A DNA stretch of 64,000 nt from Shewanella carassii (GCF_002777975.1 NZ_NGVS01000033.1:372001-436000); one strand, 5' to 3'; positions 8,984 through 18,623 are shown, numbered from the stretch's first letter. Translations and numbers: made by a program. Notes: generated by a model from the sequence alone, not told the origin.

Positions 8984-9580
8984 CTATTGCAGTATTGGGC
9001 CGAGTCCCATGCTCCAGAGGATCACGCTGCCGGCCATCAGAGCGACCAGGAGTACTAAACCTGCAGTCACCACAGAGCTGGCATAGATAAAGCCTTTTTC
9101 CTCGGGAATGTTCATTATGATAGGGACCCCGGTATACAGCAGGTATACCGAGTAGCTAAGACCTATCAGGCCTATCACCATAATAAACCAGAGTTCAGGG
9201 TAAAGCGCCGCCAGTCCCACCATAAACAGTGGGGTGGCAGTGTAGGAAGCCAGTTCCAGGCACTGGGTAAAGTCCGGATGGGCATCAAAAGTTTGTCCCA
9301 TCCAATAGGCTAGGTAGGCGAGGGCGAACACACCGAAAACCAGGCCGCAATACATGCCGGCGCACATGATGAAGCCGCTTTGAGCCGTTAGAAACAAGGG
9401 TTCTCCGGCACCAGGATTCCAGCCGATATGCACAGCGGCGATATAACTGCAGATAGAAGGGATGAGCGCAATGAGTAGCAGGTGACTGAGACAACTTTTC
9501 AATGCCTCATGGTTTTGTTCTATGGTTTGCCATTCCTGTTTAGGATGGGTATACAATCCCATTAAGTGATTCAATACCAT
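8984..9580 (-). CDS. Yip1-family inner-membrane protein
   Basis: This is a membrane protein of unknown biochemical role. The 198 residues begin with a short amphipathic HPKQEWQTI segment, a common opening in bacterial Yip1-domain proteins. Five or six hydrophobic helices follow, ending close to the C-terminus. The ATG at 9580 follows AAGGAT by seven bases and avoids an unusual charged extension given by an upstream in-frame start at 9619. It is convergent with glnS and appears monocistronic. The family call is from overall pattern; no catalytic residues are evident. Confidence 0.75.
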   Translation of the reverse strand: MVLNHLMGLYTHPKQEWQTIEQNHEALKSCLSHLLLIALIPSICSYIAAVHIGWNPGAGEPLFLTAQSGFIMCAGMYCGLVFGVFALAYLAYWMGQTFDAHPDFTQCLELASYTATPLFMVGLAALYPELWFIMVIGLIGLSYSVYLLYTGVPIIMNIPEEKGFIYASSVVTAGLVLLVALMAGSVILWSMGLGPILQ

Positions 9581-9767
9581 TATAATTATCCTTATTCCGC
9601 TTTGACTTTTGCTCGCCAAACTGCAGACGAGCGTTTTACCGCTCTGCGTTTATTTATTGAACAAAAACAGCGGGGCGTCAAGTTTGCGCTCCGAGAGGTT
9701 GTGGGCATAGCATTGGCTTGCTGGTAGACTTGGCGGCCTTGAAAACTCTTGTGGAAGCTTGACCTCA

Positions 9768-10532
9768 ATGCAGCAGTTACTCGCCCCTGTAAAAGAATTC
9801 CTGGCCTGTGAAACCCCTGACAGCTGGATAGCAGCTGCCAAAGAGGAGCATAGACTGGCCGAATTGCTGATAGATCACTGTAATTGTGAGCTTAAGGCGG
9901 CACAGACGGCAATGTTTTTGGTACGCAAGTATGCGGTGGACAAGCAAAGTGGCGAGCAGTTGCTAACCTGGGCCAAGCCCTACGAAGAGTTTGTTTATCA
10001 CAACGACAGGGATATGGCGGCTTTTCTGGCCAGAGAGGTGAAGAAGAACGAGTTGCTTGGTGAGTTGACACCCAGGGCGGGGTTCCCCCATGGCTTTGAG
10101 CTCATCGCCAAGATGATCCGCCTTATCAAAGAGGAGTTCCACCACTTTGAACAGGTGCTGGAGCTGATGTTGGCGCGCAATATCCCATACAGCAACATCC
10201 GCGCCGGTCGTTATGCCAAGGGGATGATGAAGCATGTTCGCACCCATGAGCCTGCGACTCTGATAGATAAACTCATAGTGGGCGCCTTTATCGAGGCTCG
10301 CTCCTGTGAACGTTTTGCCAAGCTGGCGCCTTGGCTCGATGATGAGCTTAAACGTTTCTATATTTCACTGCTGCGTTCTGAAGCGCGCCACTATCAGGAT
10401 TATCTTTCATTGGCCGAGGCGATTGCCGGCGAGGATATCAGCGCCAGAGTGGCTTATTTTGCCAAGGTGGAAGCCGAGCTTATTCTAGCGCCGGATGATG
10501 AATTCAGGTTTCACAGCGGCGCGCCGCTTTAA
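9768..10532 (+). CDS. miaE: tRNA-(2-methylthio-N6-isopentenyl-adenosine(37)) hydroxylase MiaE
   Basis: This non-haem diiron monooxygenase hydroxylates the isopentenyl group of ms2i6A37 in tRNAs that read U-starting codons, using O2. The 254-residue helical protein shows diiron ligand motifs typical of MiaE: EEFHHFEQ at about residue 125, EARSCERF and SEARHYQDY. The ATG at 9768 has GGAAG ten bases upstream. A TTG nine bases earlier lies too close to that site. It is convergent with lpxH, with about 150 bases between them. Confidence 0.93.
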   Translation: MQQLLAPVKEFLACETPDSWIAAAKEEHRLAELLIDHCNCELKAAQTAMFLVRKYAVDKQSGEQLLTWAKPYEEFVYHNDRDMAAFLAREVKKNELLGELTPRAGFPHGFELIAKMIRLIKEEFHHFEQVLELMLARNIPYSNIRAGRYAKGMMKHVRTHEPATLIDKLIVGAFIEARSCERFAKLAPWLDDELKRFYISLLRSEARHYQDYLSLAEAIAGEDISARVAYFAKVEAELILAPDDEFRFHSGAPL

Positions 10533-10569
10533 GCTACTCGATGTTGCGCCAATACTAGGTAAATGCAGA

Positions 10570-10586
10570 TGCCGACAGTGTCGGCA
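10570..10586 (+). other. Short perfect hairpin after miaE
   Basis: TGCCGAC and GTCGGCA form a seven-base stem around a three-base loop, 38 bases beyond the miaE stop codon. There is no following T run, so it is not a standard terminator. It may protect the transcript end. No gene is evident in the 153 bases between miaE and lpxH. Confidence 0.4.
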
Positions 10587-10685
10587 ACTGCTGGATTGGG
10601 AGGGTTTTATCGGTTATCAGGGCTGGTCAGATTCAATACGGGCCGACACAGCCAAACAGATAAAACCCGAACCGAATAAGCTCAG

Positions 10686-11423
10686 TTACAGCCGGGTCTG
10701 CGGGCTTTTCTCTATGAAAGGCAGGCTAGTCAGTGCTACGTTATCGGCGCTGATACTCAAGACACTTCCCTGCTCATACCAGTCTCCCACCACCAAGCGC
10801 TGCTTATTTCCCGCTAATTGATGGATATCCGGTCTATGGGTGTGACCGTGGATCATCAACTCGGCGTCCGTACTGGCAAACAGTTCATCAACCGCACTTG
10901 GCTCAACATCCATTATCTCAATGCTTTTCAGCTGATTCTGCATCTGGCTGTTTTGCCTGAGCTTGGCGGCAATATTGCTGCGGGTCTTTTTCGGCAGATG
11001 GCGATATATCCAGCGGGGTAATGCCATATTGCGAAACCGCCGAAAACGCTGGTAGGCCTTGTCCAGGGTGCAGAGGCTGTCGCCATGCAGCAGCACTGTC
11101 TTGTGGCCATAGAGATCCAGTCGATACACCTCAGGCAGTAAGGTTATCCCCGCTTTGGCGGCGTATTCTTTCCCCAACATAAAGTCGCGGTTGCCGTGGA
11201 TAAAGTACACCGGCAGGCTGCGGCTGACTTCATAGAGACGCTCGGCCAGCGCCAGGGCAAAGGGCTCGGCCAGATCATCACTGACCCAAACCTCAAACAG
11301 ATCCCCCAAAATATAGAGGGCGTCGACCTGTTCAAGACCGGTATCGAGGAAGTGATAGAAGGCGTTGAGAATATCTTGGCGATCGGCACTGAGGTGCAGA
11401 TCGCCGATAAAGAGAGTGCGCAT
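10686..11423 (-). CDS. lpxH: UDP-2,3-diacylglucosamine diphosphatase
   Basis: This peripheral inner-membrane metallophosphoesterase cleaves UDP-2,3-diacylglucosamine to lipid X and UMP in lipid A synthesis. The 245-residue product has the metallophosphatase motifs in order: GDLHL (residues 7-11), GDLFE (about 40), GNRD (about 79), HGDSL (about 113) and GHTHRP near the C-terminus. It starts 10 bases after the ppiB stop codon, so the two are probably one transcript, an arrangement also known in other gammaproteobacteria. Confidence 0.95.
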   Translation of the reverse strand: MRTLFIGDLHLSADRQDILNAFYHFLDTGLEQVDALYILGDLFEVWVSDDLAEPFALALAERLYEVSRSLPVYFIHGNRDFMLGKEYAAKAGITLLPEVYRLDLYGHKTVLLHGDSLCTLDKAYQRFRRFRNMALPRWIYRHLPKKTRSNIAAKLRQNSQMQNQLKSIEIMDVEPSAVDELFASTDAELMIHGHTHRPDIHQLAGNKQRLVVGDWYEQGSVLSISADNVALTSLPFIEKSPQTRL

Positions 11424-11433
11424 TCAGAAGTTG

Positions 11434-11928
11434 TCAGTCAGCTATGGTCACTTTCTCGATGATCACGGCTTCCAGAGGCACATCCTGGTGCATCCCGCGG
11501 TTGCCAGTGCTTACGCCTTTGATGGCATTAACCACGTCCATACCTTCTACCACTTCACCGAATACACAGTAACCCCAGCCTTGGATTGACTCGTTTTTGA
11601 AATCCAGGAAGGTGTTGTCGTTGACGTTGATAAAGAACTGCGCGGTGGCGGAGTGAGGATCGGAAGTGCGGGCCATGGCTATGGTACCTGTCTTGTTTGA
11701 CAGGCCATTGTTGGCTTCGTTACGCACAGGGGCATTGGTAGGTTTTTGTGACATCTGCTCGGTAAAGCCGCCACCCTGAACCATAAAGCCATCGATAACG
11801 CGGTGGAAGATAGTGCCATCATAGAAGCCTTCTTGAGCGTACTTGATGAAGTTCGCCACAGTCAGAGGGGCTTTTTCACTATCCAGCGCCAGTTTGATGT
11901 CGCCGTGGTTGGTGTGCAATGTAATCAT
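11434..11928 (-). CDS. ppiB: Cytosolic peptidyl-prolyl cis-trans isomerase B (cyclophilin)
   Basis: This enzyme catalyses cis-trans isomerisation of proline peptide bonds. The 164-residue single cyclophilin domain has no signal peptide. It shows FHRVIDGFMVQGG with the catalytic Arg, the Gln-Phe-Phe-Ile-Asn core and the WGYCVFGEV segment. It is first in the ppiB-lpxH pair and divergent from cysS across about 140 bases. Confidence 0.95.
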   Translation of the reverse strand: MITLHTNHGDIKLALDSEKAPLTVANFIKYAQEGFYDGTIFHRVIDGFMVQGGGFTEQMSQKPTNAPVRNEANNGLSNKTGTIAMARTSDPHSATAQFFINVNDNTFLDFKNESIQGWGYCVFGEVVEGMDVVNAIKGVSTGNRGMHQDVPLEAVIIEKVTIAD

Positions 11929-12072
11929 GATTAGATCCTCAGGATAAATTTTGTTGGCGGATTCTAACTTATCCGACTCCGGCTATAAAGGGCAGTATTC
12001 AAGAGCTTGTGGCAATGCTAAACTGCCAGATTCGTTTTACCCACTAATCCTATATTGTTGAAGAGAAAGTCG

Positions 12073-13452
12073 ATGTTGAAGATATACAACAGTCTGAGCC
12101 GCCAAAAAGAGGAATTTAAACCGATTAACCCAGGTAAAGTGGGTATGTATGTGTGTGGTGTCACCATATACGACTTGTGTCATATCGGTCATGGCCGGAC
12201 CTTTGTTTCCTTTGACATGATAGTACGCTACCTGCGTTACGCAGGTTACCAGGTTAACTTCCTGCGCAATATCACTGACGTGGATGACAAAATCATCAAG
12301 CGCGCCAATGAAAATGGCGAGAGCTGCGATAGCCTTACCGAGCGTCTCATCGGCCAGATGCACCAAGACTTTGATGCCCTGAACATGCTGCGCCCCGATA
12401 TGGAGCCAAGGGCGACTCTGCATATTGCCGAGATTATCGAAATGGTGGAGGCGCTGATTGCCCGTGGTCACGCCTATGTGGCCGATGATGGCGATGTGCT
12501 GTTCAGCGTCGCTTCTTTCCCTGAATACGGCAAACTTTCCGGGCAGAACCTGGAGCAGTTGCAGGCCGGTGCCCGGGTCGAGGTGGACGAGCACAAGCGC
12601 GATCCCATGGACTTTGTGCTGTGGAAGATGTCCAAGCCCGGTGAACCTACCTGGGATTCACCTTGGGGCCCGGGTCGCCCCGGTTGGCACATTGAGTGCT
12701 CTGCCATGAACAGCAAACACCTGGGATTGCATTTCGATATCCATGGCGGCGGCAGCGATCTGCAGTTCCCGCATCATGAAAATGAAATCGCCCAGTCTTG
12801 CTGCGCTCATGACACGCCTTATGTTAACTACTGGATGCATACCGGCATGGTGATGGTCGACAAAGAGAAGATGTCCAAGTCGCTGGGTAACTTCTTCACC
12901 ATTCGCGATGTGTTGGCGCATTATGATGCCGAAACAGTGCGTTACTTCCTGTTGTCCGGCCACTACCGCAGTCAACTGAACTATTCGGAAGACAACCTCA
13001 AACAGGCCAGAGCCGCGCTTGAGCGAATTTACACAGCGCTCAAAGACCTTGACCTGAGTGTTACAGCCGCGCCTGCCGAAGAGTATGTTGAGCGCTTCAA
13101 GGCGGCGATGGATGATGACTTCAATACTCCCGAAGCCTACTCTGTGCTGTTTGAGATGGTGCGTGAAATCAACCGCCTCAAGGGCGTGGATATGGCGGCC
13201 GCCTCGGCCCTTGGCGTGTCACTGAAACAACTGGCCGATGTTTTGGGAATTGTCAGCTCTACACCTGAAGCCTTCTTCAAAGGTGAGGGCAGCGATGATG
13301 AGGTGGCTGAGATCGAAGCGCTTATTGCCGAGCGCAACCGTGCCCGCGCCGAGAAGGATTGGGCGGCGGCTGACGTTGCTCGCGACAGACTGAATGAGCT
13401 GGGTGTGGTGCTGGAAGATGGCCCACAGGGTACCAGTTGGCGCAAGAAGTAA
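12073..13452 (+). CDS. cysS: Cysteinyl-tRNA synthetase
   Basis: This class I zinc-dependent synthetase charges tRNA-Cys. The 459-residue product has the zinc ligand Cys in MYVCGVT (residue 28), the HIGH motif (HIGHGRTF), HIECSAM and HGGGSDL motifs, and KMSKSLGN near residue 267. The C-terminal segment ends with the expected GTSWRKK. The ATG at 12073 gives the standard MLKIYNSL start; an upstream in-frame TTG adds six unconserved residues. Transcribed divergently from ppiB. Confidence 0.97.
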   Translation: MLKIYNSLSRQKEEFKPINPGKVGMYVCGVTIYDLCHIGHGRTFVSFDMIVRYLRYAGYQVNFLRNITDVDDKIIKRANENGESCDSLTERLIGQMHQDFDALNMLRPDMEPRATLHIAEIIEMVEALIARGHAYVADDGDVLFSVASFPEYGKLSGQNLEQLQAGARVEVDEHKRDPMDFVLWKMSKPGEPTWDSPWGPGRPGWHIECSAMNSKHLGLHFDIHGGGSDLQFPHHENEIAQSCCAHDTPYVNYWMHTGMVMVDKEKMSKSLGNFFTIRDVLAHYDAETVRYFLLSGHYRSQLNYSEDNLKQARAALERIYTALKDLDLSVTAAPAEEYVERFKAAMDDDFNTPEAYSVLFEMVREINRLKGVDMAAASALGVSLKQLADVLGIVSSTPEAFFKGEGSDDEVAEIEALIAERNRARAEKDWAAADVARDRLNELGVVLEDGPQGTSWRKK

Positions 13453-13507
13453 TTCTGCAACAGAGCACGGTTTAACATATGACGCGTTGCTCTGGGAGTT
13501 AAATACC

Positions 13508-13541
13508 AATAAAAACGCCGCGATTAAGCGGCGTTTTTATT
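13508..13541. terminator. Bidirectional terminator between cysS and fabV
   Basis: A symmetrical stem AATAAAAACGCCGC / GCGGCGTTTTTATT surrounds a six-base loop. It sits between the convergent cysS and fabV genes, and both strands end in a T run, so it can stop transcription from either side. Confidence 0.87.
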
Positions 13542-13616
13542 GAGTCAATGCTTTGAACGCCAGGTTTAAATGCTGCGGCTTGGATGCAGCAGCACTTGGT
13601 GTTCGGCAAAGCTTGC

Positions 13617-14819
13617 TTAGAGCTCCATCACATCAAATTCGACGGCTGGATTAACATCGGTTTCGTAGTCTATGCCTTCGATACCAAAGCCAAACAGCTT
13701 GAGGAATTCGGCCTTGTACTCACGGTAGTCGGTCAGCTCACTGAGGTTTTCTGTGGTGATTTGTGGCCAGAGATCGCGGCAATGCTGCTGGATATCTTCT
13801 CTCAGCTCCCAATCGTCCAGGCGCAGGCGGTTGGCATCATCTACTTCTGGTTTACTGCCATCTGCCTTGTAAAGGCGCTCACTGAACATACGGTAAATCT
13901 GTTCCATGCAGCCTTCATGCAGGCCTTCTTCGCGCATCTTCTTGAATACCATGGCGATATACAGTGGCATTACCGGAATAGCCGAGCTGGCCTGAGTGAT
14001 CACACTCTTGAGCACAGCGACATTGGCACTGCCACCCTTGGCGGCCAGTCTTTGGTTCAGTTCGCCGGCGGCGCGGTCGAGATCCATCTTGGCTTTACCC
14101 AAAGCACCATGCCAGTAGATAGGCCAGGTCAGCTCTGTACCTATATAGCTGTAAGCAACTGTCTTGCAGCCATCGGCCAGCACACCTGCCTTGTCGAGGG
14201 CATCTACCCACAGTTCCCAATCCTGACCACCCATCACAGTCACAGTGTCGTTGATTTCCTGCTCTGTCGCCGGTTCAACCGAGGCTTCAATGATGGTGTC
14301 TTTGTTGGTGTCTACCGCTGTAGAGCGATATGACTCGCCGATAGGCTTGAGGGCAGAGCGGATCACTTCGCCGCTGTCAGGCAGTTTACGCACGGGTGAG
14401 GCCAGTGAATAAACTATCATGTCTATCTGGCCCAGATCGGCCTTGATCAGCTCAATCACCTTGGCTTTGGCTTCATGGCTGAAGGCATCACAGTTGATGC
14501 TCTTGGAATACAGGCCTTCAGCCTTGGCAAACTTGTCAAACGCCGCCGAGTTGTACCAACCGGCTGTGCCTGGTTTGGTCTCAGTGCCGGGCTTTTCAAA
14601 AAAGACCCCGATAGTGGCAGCGTCGGAACCAAAGGCGGCGGCAATACGGGAGGAGAGACCATAACCACTGGAAGAACCTACCACCAGTACTTTCTTGGGG
14701 CCGTTGGCTATCTTGCCTTTGGCTTTGGTGGTGTTGATCTGTTCCAGCACGTTGGCTTCACAGCCCAGAGGATGAGTAGTGGTACAAATGAAACCACGAA
14801 TTTTAGGTTTAATAATCAT
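13617..14819 (-). CDS. fabV: Trans-2-enoyl-ACP reductase FabV
   Basis: This NADH-dependent enzyme reduces the enoyl group in the last step of each fatty-acid elongation cycle. It belongs to the triclosan-insensitive FabV type. The 400-residue length and the opening MIIKPKIRGFICTTTHP are family-typical. The cofactor motif VLVVGSSSGYGLSSRI lies at about residues 44-59, and the catalytic Tyr/Lys region (SYIGTELTWPIYW) is present. FabV is larger than FabI, so the call is firm. It is probably monocistronic, with its promoter in the 116 bases before the sapF stop codon. Confidence 0.95.
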   Translation of the reverse strand: MIIKPKIRGFICTTTHPLGCEANVLEQINTTKAKGKIANGPKKVLVVGSSSGYGLSSRIAAAFGSDAATIGVFFEKPGTETKPGTAGWYNSAAFDKFAKAEGLYSKSINCDAFSHEAKAKVIELIKADLGQIDMIVYSLASPVRKLPDSGEVIRSALKPIGESYRSTAVDTNKDTIIEASVEPATEQEINDTVTVMGGQDWELWVDALDKAGVLADGCKTVAYSYIGTELTWPIYWHGALGKAKMDLDRAAGELNQRLAAKGGSANVAVLKSVITQASSAIPVMPLYIAMVFKKMREEGLHEGCMEQIYRMFSERLYKADGSKPEVDDANRLRLDDWELREDIQQHCRDLWPQITTENLSELTDYREYKAEFLKLFGFGIEGIDYETDVNPAVEFDVMEL

Positions 14820-14935
14820 GTCTTAGCTTCTTCTTCCGAAAACTGTCATTAGGATAAGTATTTCAACTTGAATTGGTACTGATTTTTTCAAAAAGCCTGC
14901 CAACAGGGTAGTGGTTGGAGCAGTTTGACTCATTC

Positions 14936-15721
14936 TCAACGCTTGCGGGTCAATTGTGCCTGCTCTTGCAGCAACCTTTGGGTGTATTCATGCTGCGGAT
15001 CATTAAACAGGGTCTCGGTAGCGGCCTTTTCCACCATCACCCCCTTGTGTAGCACCATGATCTTGTCGCTGACATGACGAATAACATTGAGATTGTGGGA
15101 CACAAATATATAGGAAAGTCCCATCTCTTTTTGCAGCTTGAGCAGCAGGTTGAGGATCTGGGCTCGCACCGAGAGATCCAGGGCCGTCAGGGCTTCATCG
15201 GCGATAATGATCCTCGGGTTGAGCATTAAGGCCCGAGCCACAGCTACCCGCTGCTTCTGTCCTTCGGAAATCATATGAGGGTAAAACTCCACATGTTCCG
15301 GCAGCAAGCCGACTTTACGCAAAGTCTCAACCACCTGCTCGCTGCGGGCATGGGCCGACAGCCGGGTATTGAACCTCAGCGGCTCATTGAGCAGCTCCCC
15401 TATGGTCAGCCTTGGGTTGAGTGAGGTGTTGGGATCCTGGAATATCATCCGGATAAGTCTGCAGCGCTGTTTCAGATCATGGCTGTCGAGTGGCTCGCCA
15501 TTGAACAGTATTTGTCCGCCGCTGCGGCATTCGGCACCGACCAAAATACGGGCCAGAGTGCTCTTGCCCGAACCGGCTTCACCGGCAATGGCCAGCGTTT
15601 CACCGCTGTTAAGCTCAAACGAGATGGGCGCCAAGGCCTCTGTATATTGGCGGCGAAAGCCCTTGTAACCGCTGAAATAGCGTTTGCTCAGGTCTGTGAC
15701 TTTAAGCAAGGGAGTCGTCAT
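14936..15721 (-). CDS. sapF: Peptide ABC transporter ATP-binding protein SapF
   Basis: This is the second ATPase of the Sap transporter, part of the inner-membrane complex. The 261-residue product has Walker A (AGEAGSGKST), an ABC signature replaced by SEGQKQRVAVARAL, Walker B (RIIIADEAL) and the H-loop (FVSHNL). The signature SEGQ in place of SGGQ is a known quirk of Sap ATPases. The start overlaps the sapD end. A GTG at 15733 is the alternative; ATG at 15721 is chosen. Last gene of sapABCDF. In E. coli SapBCDF has been linked to putrescine export, so the substrate is uncertain. Confidence 0.9.
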   Translation of the reverse strand: MTTPLLKVTDLSKRYFSGYKGFRRQYTEALAPISFELNSGETLAIAGEAGSGKSTLARILVGAECRSGGQILFNGEPLDSHDLKQRCRLIRMIFQDPNTSLNPRLTIGELLNEPLRFNTRLSAHARSEQVVETLRKVGLLPEHVEFYPHMISEGQKQRVAVARALMLNPRIIIADEALTALDLSVRAQILNLLLKLQKEMGLSYIFVSHNLNVIRHVSDKIMVLHKGVMVEKAATETLFNDPQHEYTQRLLQEQAQLTRKR

Positions 15722-16709
15722 CAATAGGCTCACTCTGGTAGGGGAAATGGCAGGCGTAATATCTGTCTTTATGATGGCTCAGCTGAGGTTGCACCACACA
15801 TTGTTTACGGGCTTCCGGGCAGCGAGGCCCCAGGCGACAGCCTATCGGCAGATGTTGCAGCGCCGGCACCGAGCCCGGAAGGGTCGGCATCAATGTTTTG
15901 TGGGCGGCCGGATTAGAATAGTCCGGCATGTTGTCCAGCATCGCCTTGGTATAGGGATGATAAGGCTGTTCAAGCAATTCAGTGGTGGGGCCGGACTCCA
16001 TCACCTGACCGCTGTAGAGCACCGTCAGCCGGTTACACCAGTTCGACAGTGTGTCCAGCTCGTGACTGATCAGCAAGATGGCGACGTTCTGCAGCTGATT
16101 GAGCTGGGTCAATAGGCGGAATATCTGCGCCTGGGTGCTGGGTTCCATCGAAGCCGTGGGTTCATCGGCGATCAGCAGCTTGGGACGGTTGGCCAGTGCC
16201 ATGGCGATCATCACTTTTTGGCATTCGCCTTCGGAGAGCTCCCAAGCATAGCTGGCCAGTACACGCCGCGGCTCTTTGACGCCCACCTTGTGCAACCATT
16301 TTTGTGCTGTAAGACGTCGTTCTTTACTGCGGCGCCAGAACGGGACTTGCTTGTTTAGCGGCATGGCTTCGATCAACTGACTGCCCACGGTCAGCGCCGG
16401 GTCGAAACTGCCGGAGGGGTCCTGAAATATCATCGACATATCAGAGCCCATCAGACTACGGCGTTCTGCATGGGTCATTTCCATCAGGTTACGGCCATCC
16501 CACATCATGCGATCGGCGGTGACAGTCCAGTTGGGGCCGGGAATTCCGAGAATGGCCCGCGCCATAAGAGAACGGCCCGAGCCGGATTCACCGACCAGAC
16601 CATGGATTTCACCGGCATTGACAGTCAGGCTAACTTTTTCCAACGCCTTGACTCGCCCTTGGGGCGTGTCTAACTCTATGGTGAGATTTCGTATATCGAG
16701 TAACGGCAT
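15702..16709 (-). CDS. sapD: Peptide ABC transporter ATP-binding protein SapD
   Basis: This is the first ATPase subunit of the Sap system. The 335 residues carry Walker A (GESGSGRS, with Arg in place of the usual Lys before Ser), a signature region ELSEGECQKVMIAMAL, Walker B (LLIADEPT) and the H-loop (LISHELD). The C-terminal oligopeptide-transporter-type extension has the Cys-bearing CRLGPRCPEA motif. The Lys-to-Arg change in Walker A is visible in the sequence and suggests a regulatory or weakly hydrolysing subunit. It lies two bases after sapC and overlaps sapF. Confidence 0.9.
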   Translation of the reverse strand: MPLLDIRNLTIELDTPQGRVKALEKVSLTVNAGEIHGLVGESGSGRSLMARAILGIPGPNWTVTADRMMWDGRNLMEMTHAERRSLMGSDMSMIFQDPSGSFDPALTVGSQLIEAMPLNKQVPFWRRSKERRLTAQKWLHKVGVKEPRRVLASYAWELSEGECQKVMIAMALANRPKLLIADEPTASMEPSTQAQIFRLLTQLNQLQNVAILLISHELDTLSNWCNRLTVLYSGQVMESGPTTELLEQPYHPYTKAMLDNMPDYSNPAAHKTLMPTLPGSVPALQHLPIGCRLGPRCPEARKQCVVQPQLSHHKDRYYACHFPYQSEPIDDDSLA

Positions 16710-16711
16710 AA

Positions 16712-17602
16712 TCAGTTTCTGATGGGCGCAAGCGCCGATCTCAGTCCATCGCCGACCAGGTTGACGGCCAACACACTCAGTAGGATAGCGGCTCCCGGAA
16801 TAGTCACAGTCCAGGGGGCGGTCAGCAGGTTATCCAGCCCCTGAAAAACCATGGCGCCCCATTCAGATTTGGGCGCCTGAGCGCCGAGATTGAGAAATCC
16901 CAATGCGGCAATATCCAAAATGGCCGCAGATATTGCCAGCGTGGTTTGAATAATCACAGTTTCCCAGACATTAGGCATAATCACAAACCAGAATATTTGC
17001 AGACCATTGGCGCCATCCAACTTGGCGGCGGTGACATATTCTTTCTGCAACTCTTCATGCACGGCCTGATGTATGGCGCGCACAAACTGAGGCGTGAGTG
17101 CGATACCCACGGCCCAGAATACGTTCATCAGCCCGGGGCCCATTACCGCCACCACCAAGATGGCCATCAAGAGTGATGGAATCGACAGTAAGGCATCGAG
17201 CAGGTGCCCGAGGATACTCGACTTGAGGCCGCGCATCATCCCTGAGATTGAACCGATAATAAAACCGACCAAGAGCGCGGTGGCGACAATCGCCAGTGCC
17301 ATGCCGAAGGTATAGCGTGCACCATGCAATAGGCGGGAAAAAATATCCCGGCCAAGATCATCAGTGCCGAGAAAGTGCTCAACCGTGCCGAGGTCGTCCC
17401 AAGAAGGGGGCAATAGTAGGGCATTCGGATCCTGGAAATTGGTTGGATAAGGGGCAATCATCGGCCCGAACAGCGTCAGCAATAGCAGGCAGAGTACGCC
17501 CCAAAGCCCGGCAAGCGCAAAGGGGTTGGCGGCAAAGGTACGCCAAAGCTTGAGGCTGGGAGACGGGATGTTGTCTTCCTGGTAAGTTTTAATTTGAGGC
17601 AT
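16712..17602 (-). CDS. sapC: Peptide ABC transporter permease SapC
   Basis: This is an inner-membrane permease subunit. The 296 residues have an N-terminal cytosolic stretch, a first helix at about residues 25-48, and then the five-helix permease core with the EAA-loop region (EYVTAAKLDGANGLQIFW). The ATG at 17602 follows GGAAGGA and gives MPQIKTYQED. It overlaps the sapB end by 14 bases. An upstream in-frame start at 17650 would overlap sapB further. Confidence 0.9.
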   Translation of the reverse strand: MPQIKTYQEDNIPSPSLKLWRTFAANPFALAGLWGVLCLLLLTLFGPMIAPYPTNFQDPNALLLPPSWDDLGTVEHFLGTDDLGRDIFSRLLHGARYTFGMALAIVATALLVGFIIGSISGMMRGLKSSILGHLLDALLSIPSLLMAILVVAVMGPGLMNVFWAVGIALTPQFVRAIHQAVHEELQKEYVTAAKLDGANGLQIFWFVIMPNVWETVIIQTTLAISAAILDIAALGFLNLGAQAPKSEWGAMVFQGLDNLLTAPWTVTIPGAAILLSVLAVNLVGDGLRSALAPIRN

Positions 17603-18623
17603 AGAGTTCCTTCCTGCTGATAGGGTTGCTGGCCGTGTGCAGCACTTCAATCAGTATGCTCAGAAAGATAATCAGCAGCGCCACCGCCAGCGTACCGCCC
17701 TGGATCACAGTGTAATCCCGTTGGTAGATGCCAGATACCAGCCAGGACCCCAGACCTGGCCAGCTGAAGATCACTTCCACCACTATGCCATAGCTGGCAA
17801 AGGGCCCCAACATTAATCCCAGGTGTTTGAGCAAGGGGATCAAGGCGTTGGGCAGGGCATGACGCAATACAATTTTGCTGGTTGGCAAGCCTCTGGCTTC
17901 GGCGGCGCGGATATAGGTCTGGTTCATCACATTCATCATCGCCGAGCGGGTAATGCGAACTACCACGGTAAAGGGCAGTATAGAAAGTGTCAGCGCCGGT
18001 AGAATGATATGCAGAGCGGCATCCTTAAAGGCAGATAAGCGATATTGTGAATCTGACAGCAGGGTATCTATCAGCATAAAGCCGGTCACGGGCTTGATTT
18101 CATAGAGCAGGTTTATCTGCCCGGATATCGGCAGCCAACCCAGCCTGACGCCGAACCAGAGAGACAGTGACAGCCCGAGCCAGAATACCGGAATTGAATA
18201 TCCTGTCAGTGTCATGGCCATAATGGCGTTTTGGGTCAGCTTTTGCTTACTCAACGAGGCCAGCACCCCCAGCGGTACCCCTAGAATGATGGCGAACAAA
18301 CCGGATACAGTGGCCAGTTCGAAAGACGCCGGCAATACTGCCAGCAGCTCTTCCATTACCGGTTTTTGAGAGGTTACCGAAATACCCAGATCGCCGCTGA
18401 GCCTCTGGGTCAAATAACCCATAAACTGGGCCAAAGAGCCGCCATCGAGATGATAATCGGCAATGATTTGCGCCTCTTGGGCATCACTCGGTGCCTGGAT
18501 CCCGGTCAGGGCGTAGATACGGTCGACCGGAAACAAACTGGTGGCATAGAAGAGCACACCAATCAGCAACAAAGAGGTGGCGACAAAGAGGTTTAGTCTG
18601 CGCAATAGGTAAGCAGCCATCAT
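17589..18623 (-). CDS. sapB: Peptide ABC transporter permease SapB
   Basis: This is the partner permease of SapC. The 344-residue product starts with a membrane helix immediately (MMAAYLLRRLNLFVATS). It has a periplasmic loop of about 70 residues, then the permease core with the EAA loop (TYIRAAEARGLPTSKI). Its ATG overlaps the sapA stop codon as ATGA, a tight translational coupling. Confidence 0.9.
   Translation of the reverse strand: MMAAYLLRRLNLFVATSLLLIGVLFYATSLFPVDRIYALTGIQAPSDAQEAQIIADYHLDGGSLAQFMGYLTQRLSGDLGISVTSQKPVMEELLAVLPASFELATVSGLFAIILGVPLGVLASLSKQKLTQNAIMAMTLTGYSIPVFWLGLSLSLWFGVRLGWLPISGQINLLYEIKPVTGFMLIDTLLSDSQYRLSAFKDAALHIILPALTLSILPFTVVVRITRSAMMNVMNQTYIRAAEARGLPTSKIVLRHALPNALIPLLKHLGLMLGPFASYGIVVEVIFSWPGLGSWLVSGIYQRDYTVIQGGTLAVALLIIFLSILIEVLHTASNPISRKELYASN

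Noticed and set aside
10495..10821. 108-codon frame overlapping the miaE end and lpxH end
   Set aside because: No good RBS, it overlaps two real genes, and it resembles nothing apart from chance Cys residues.
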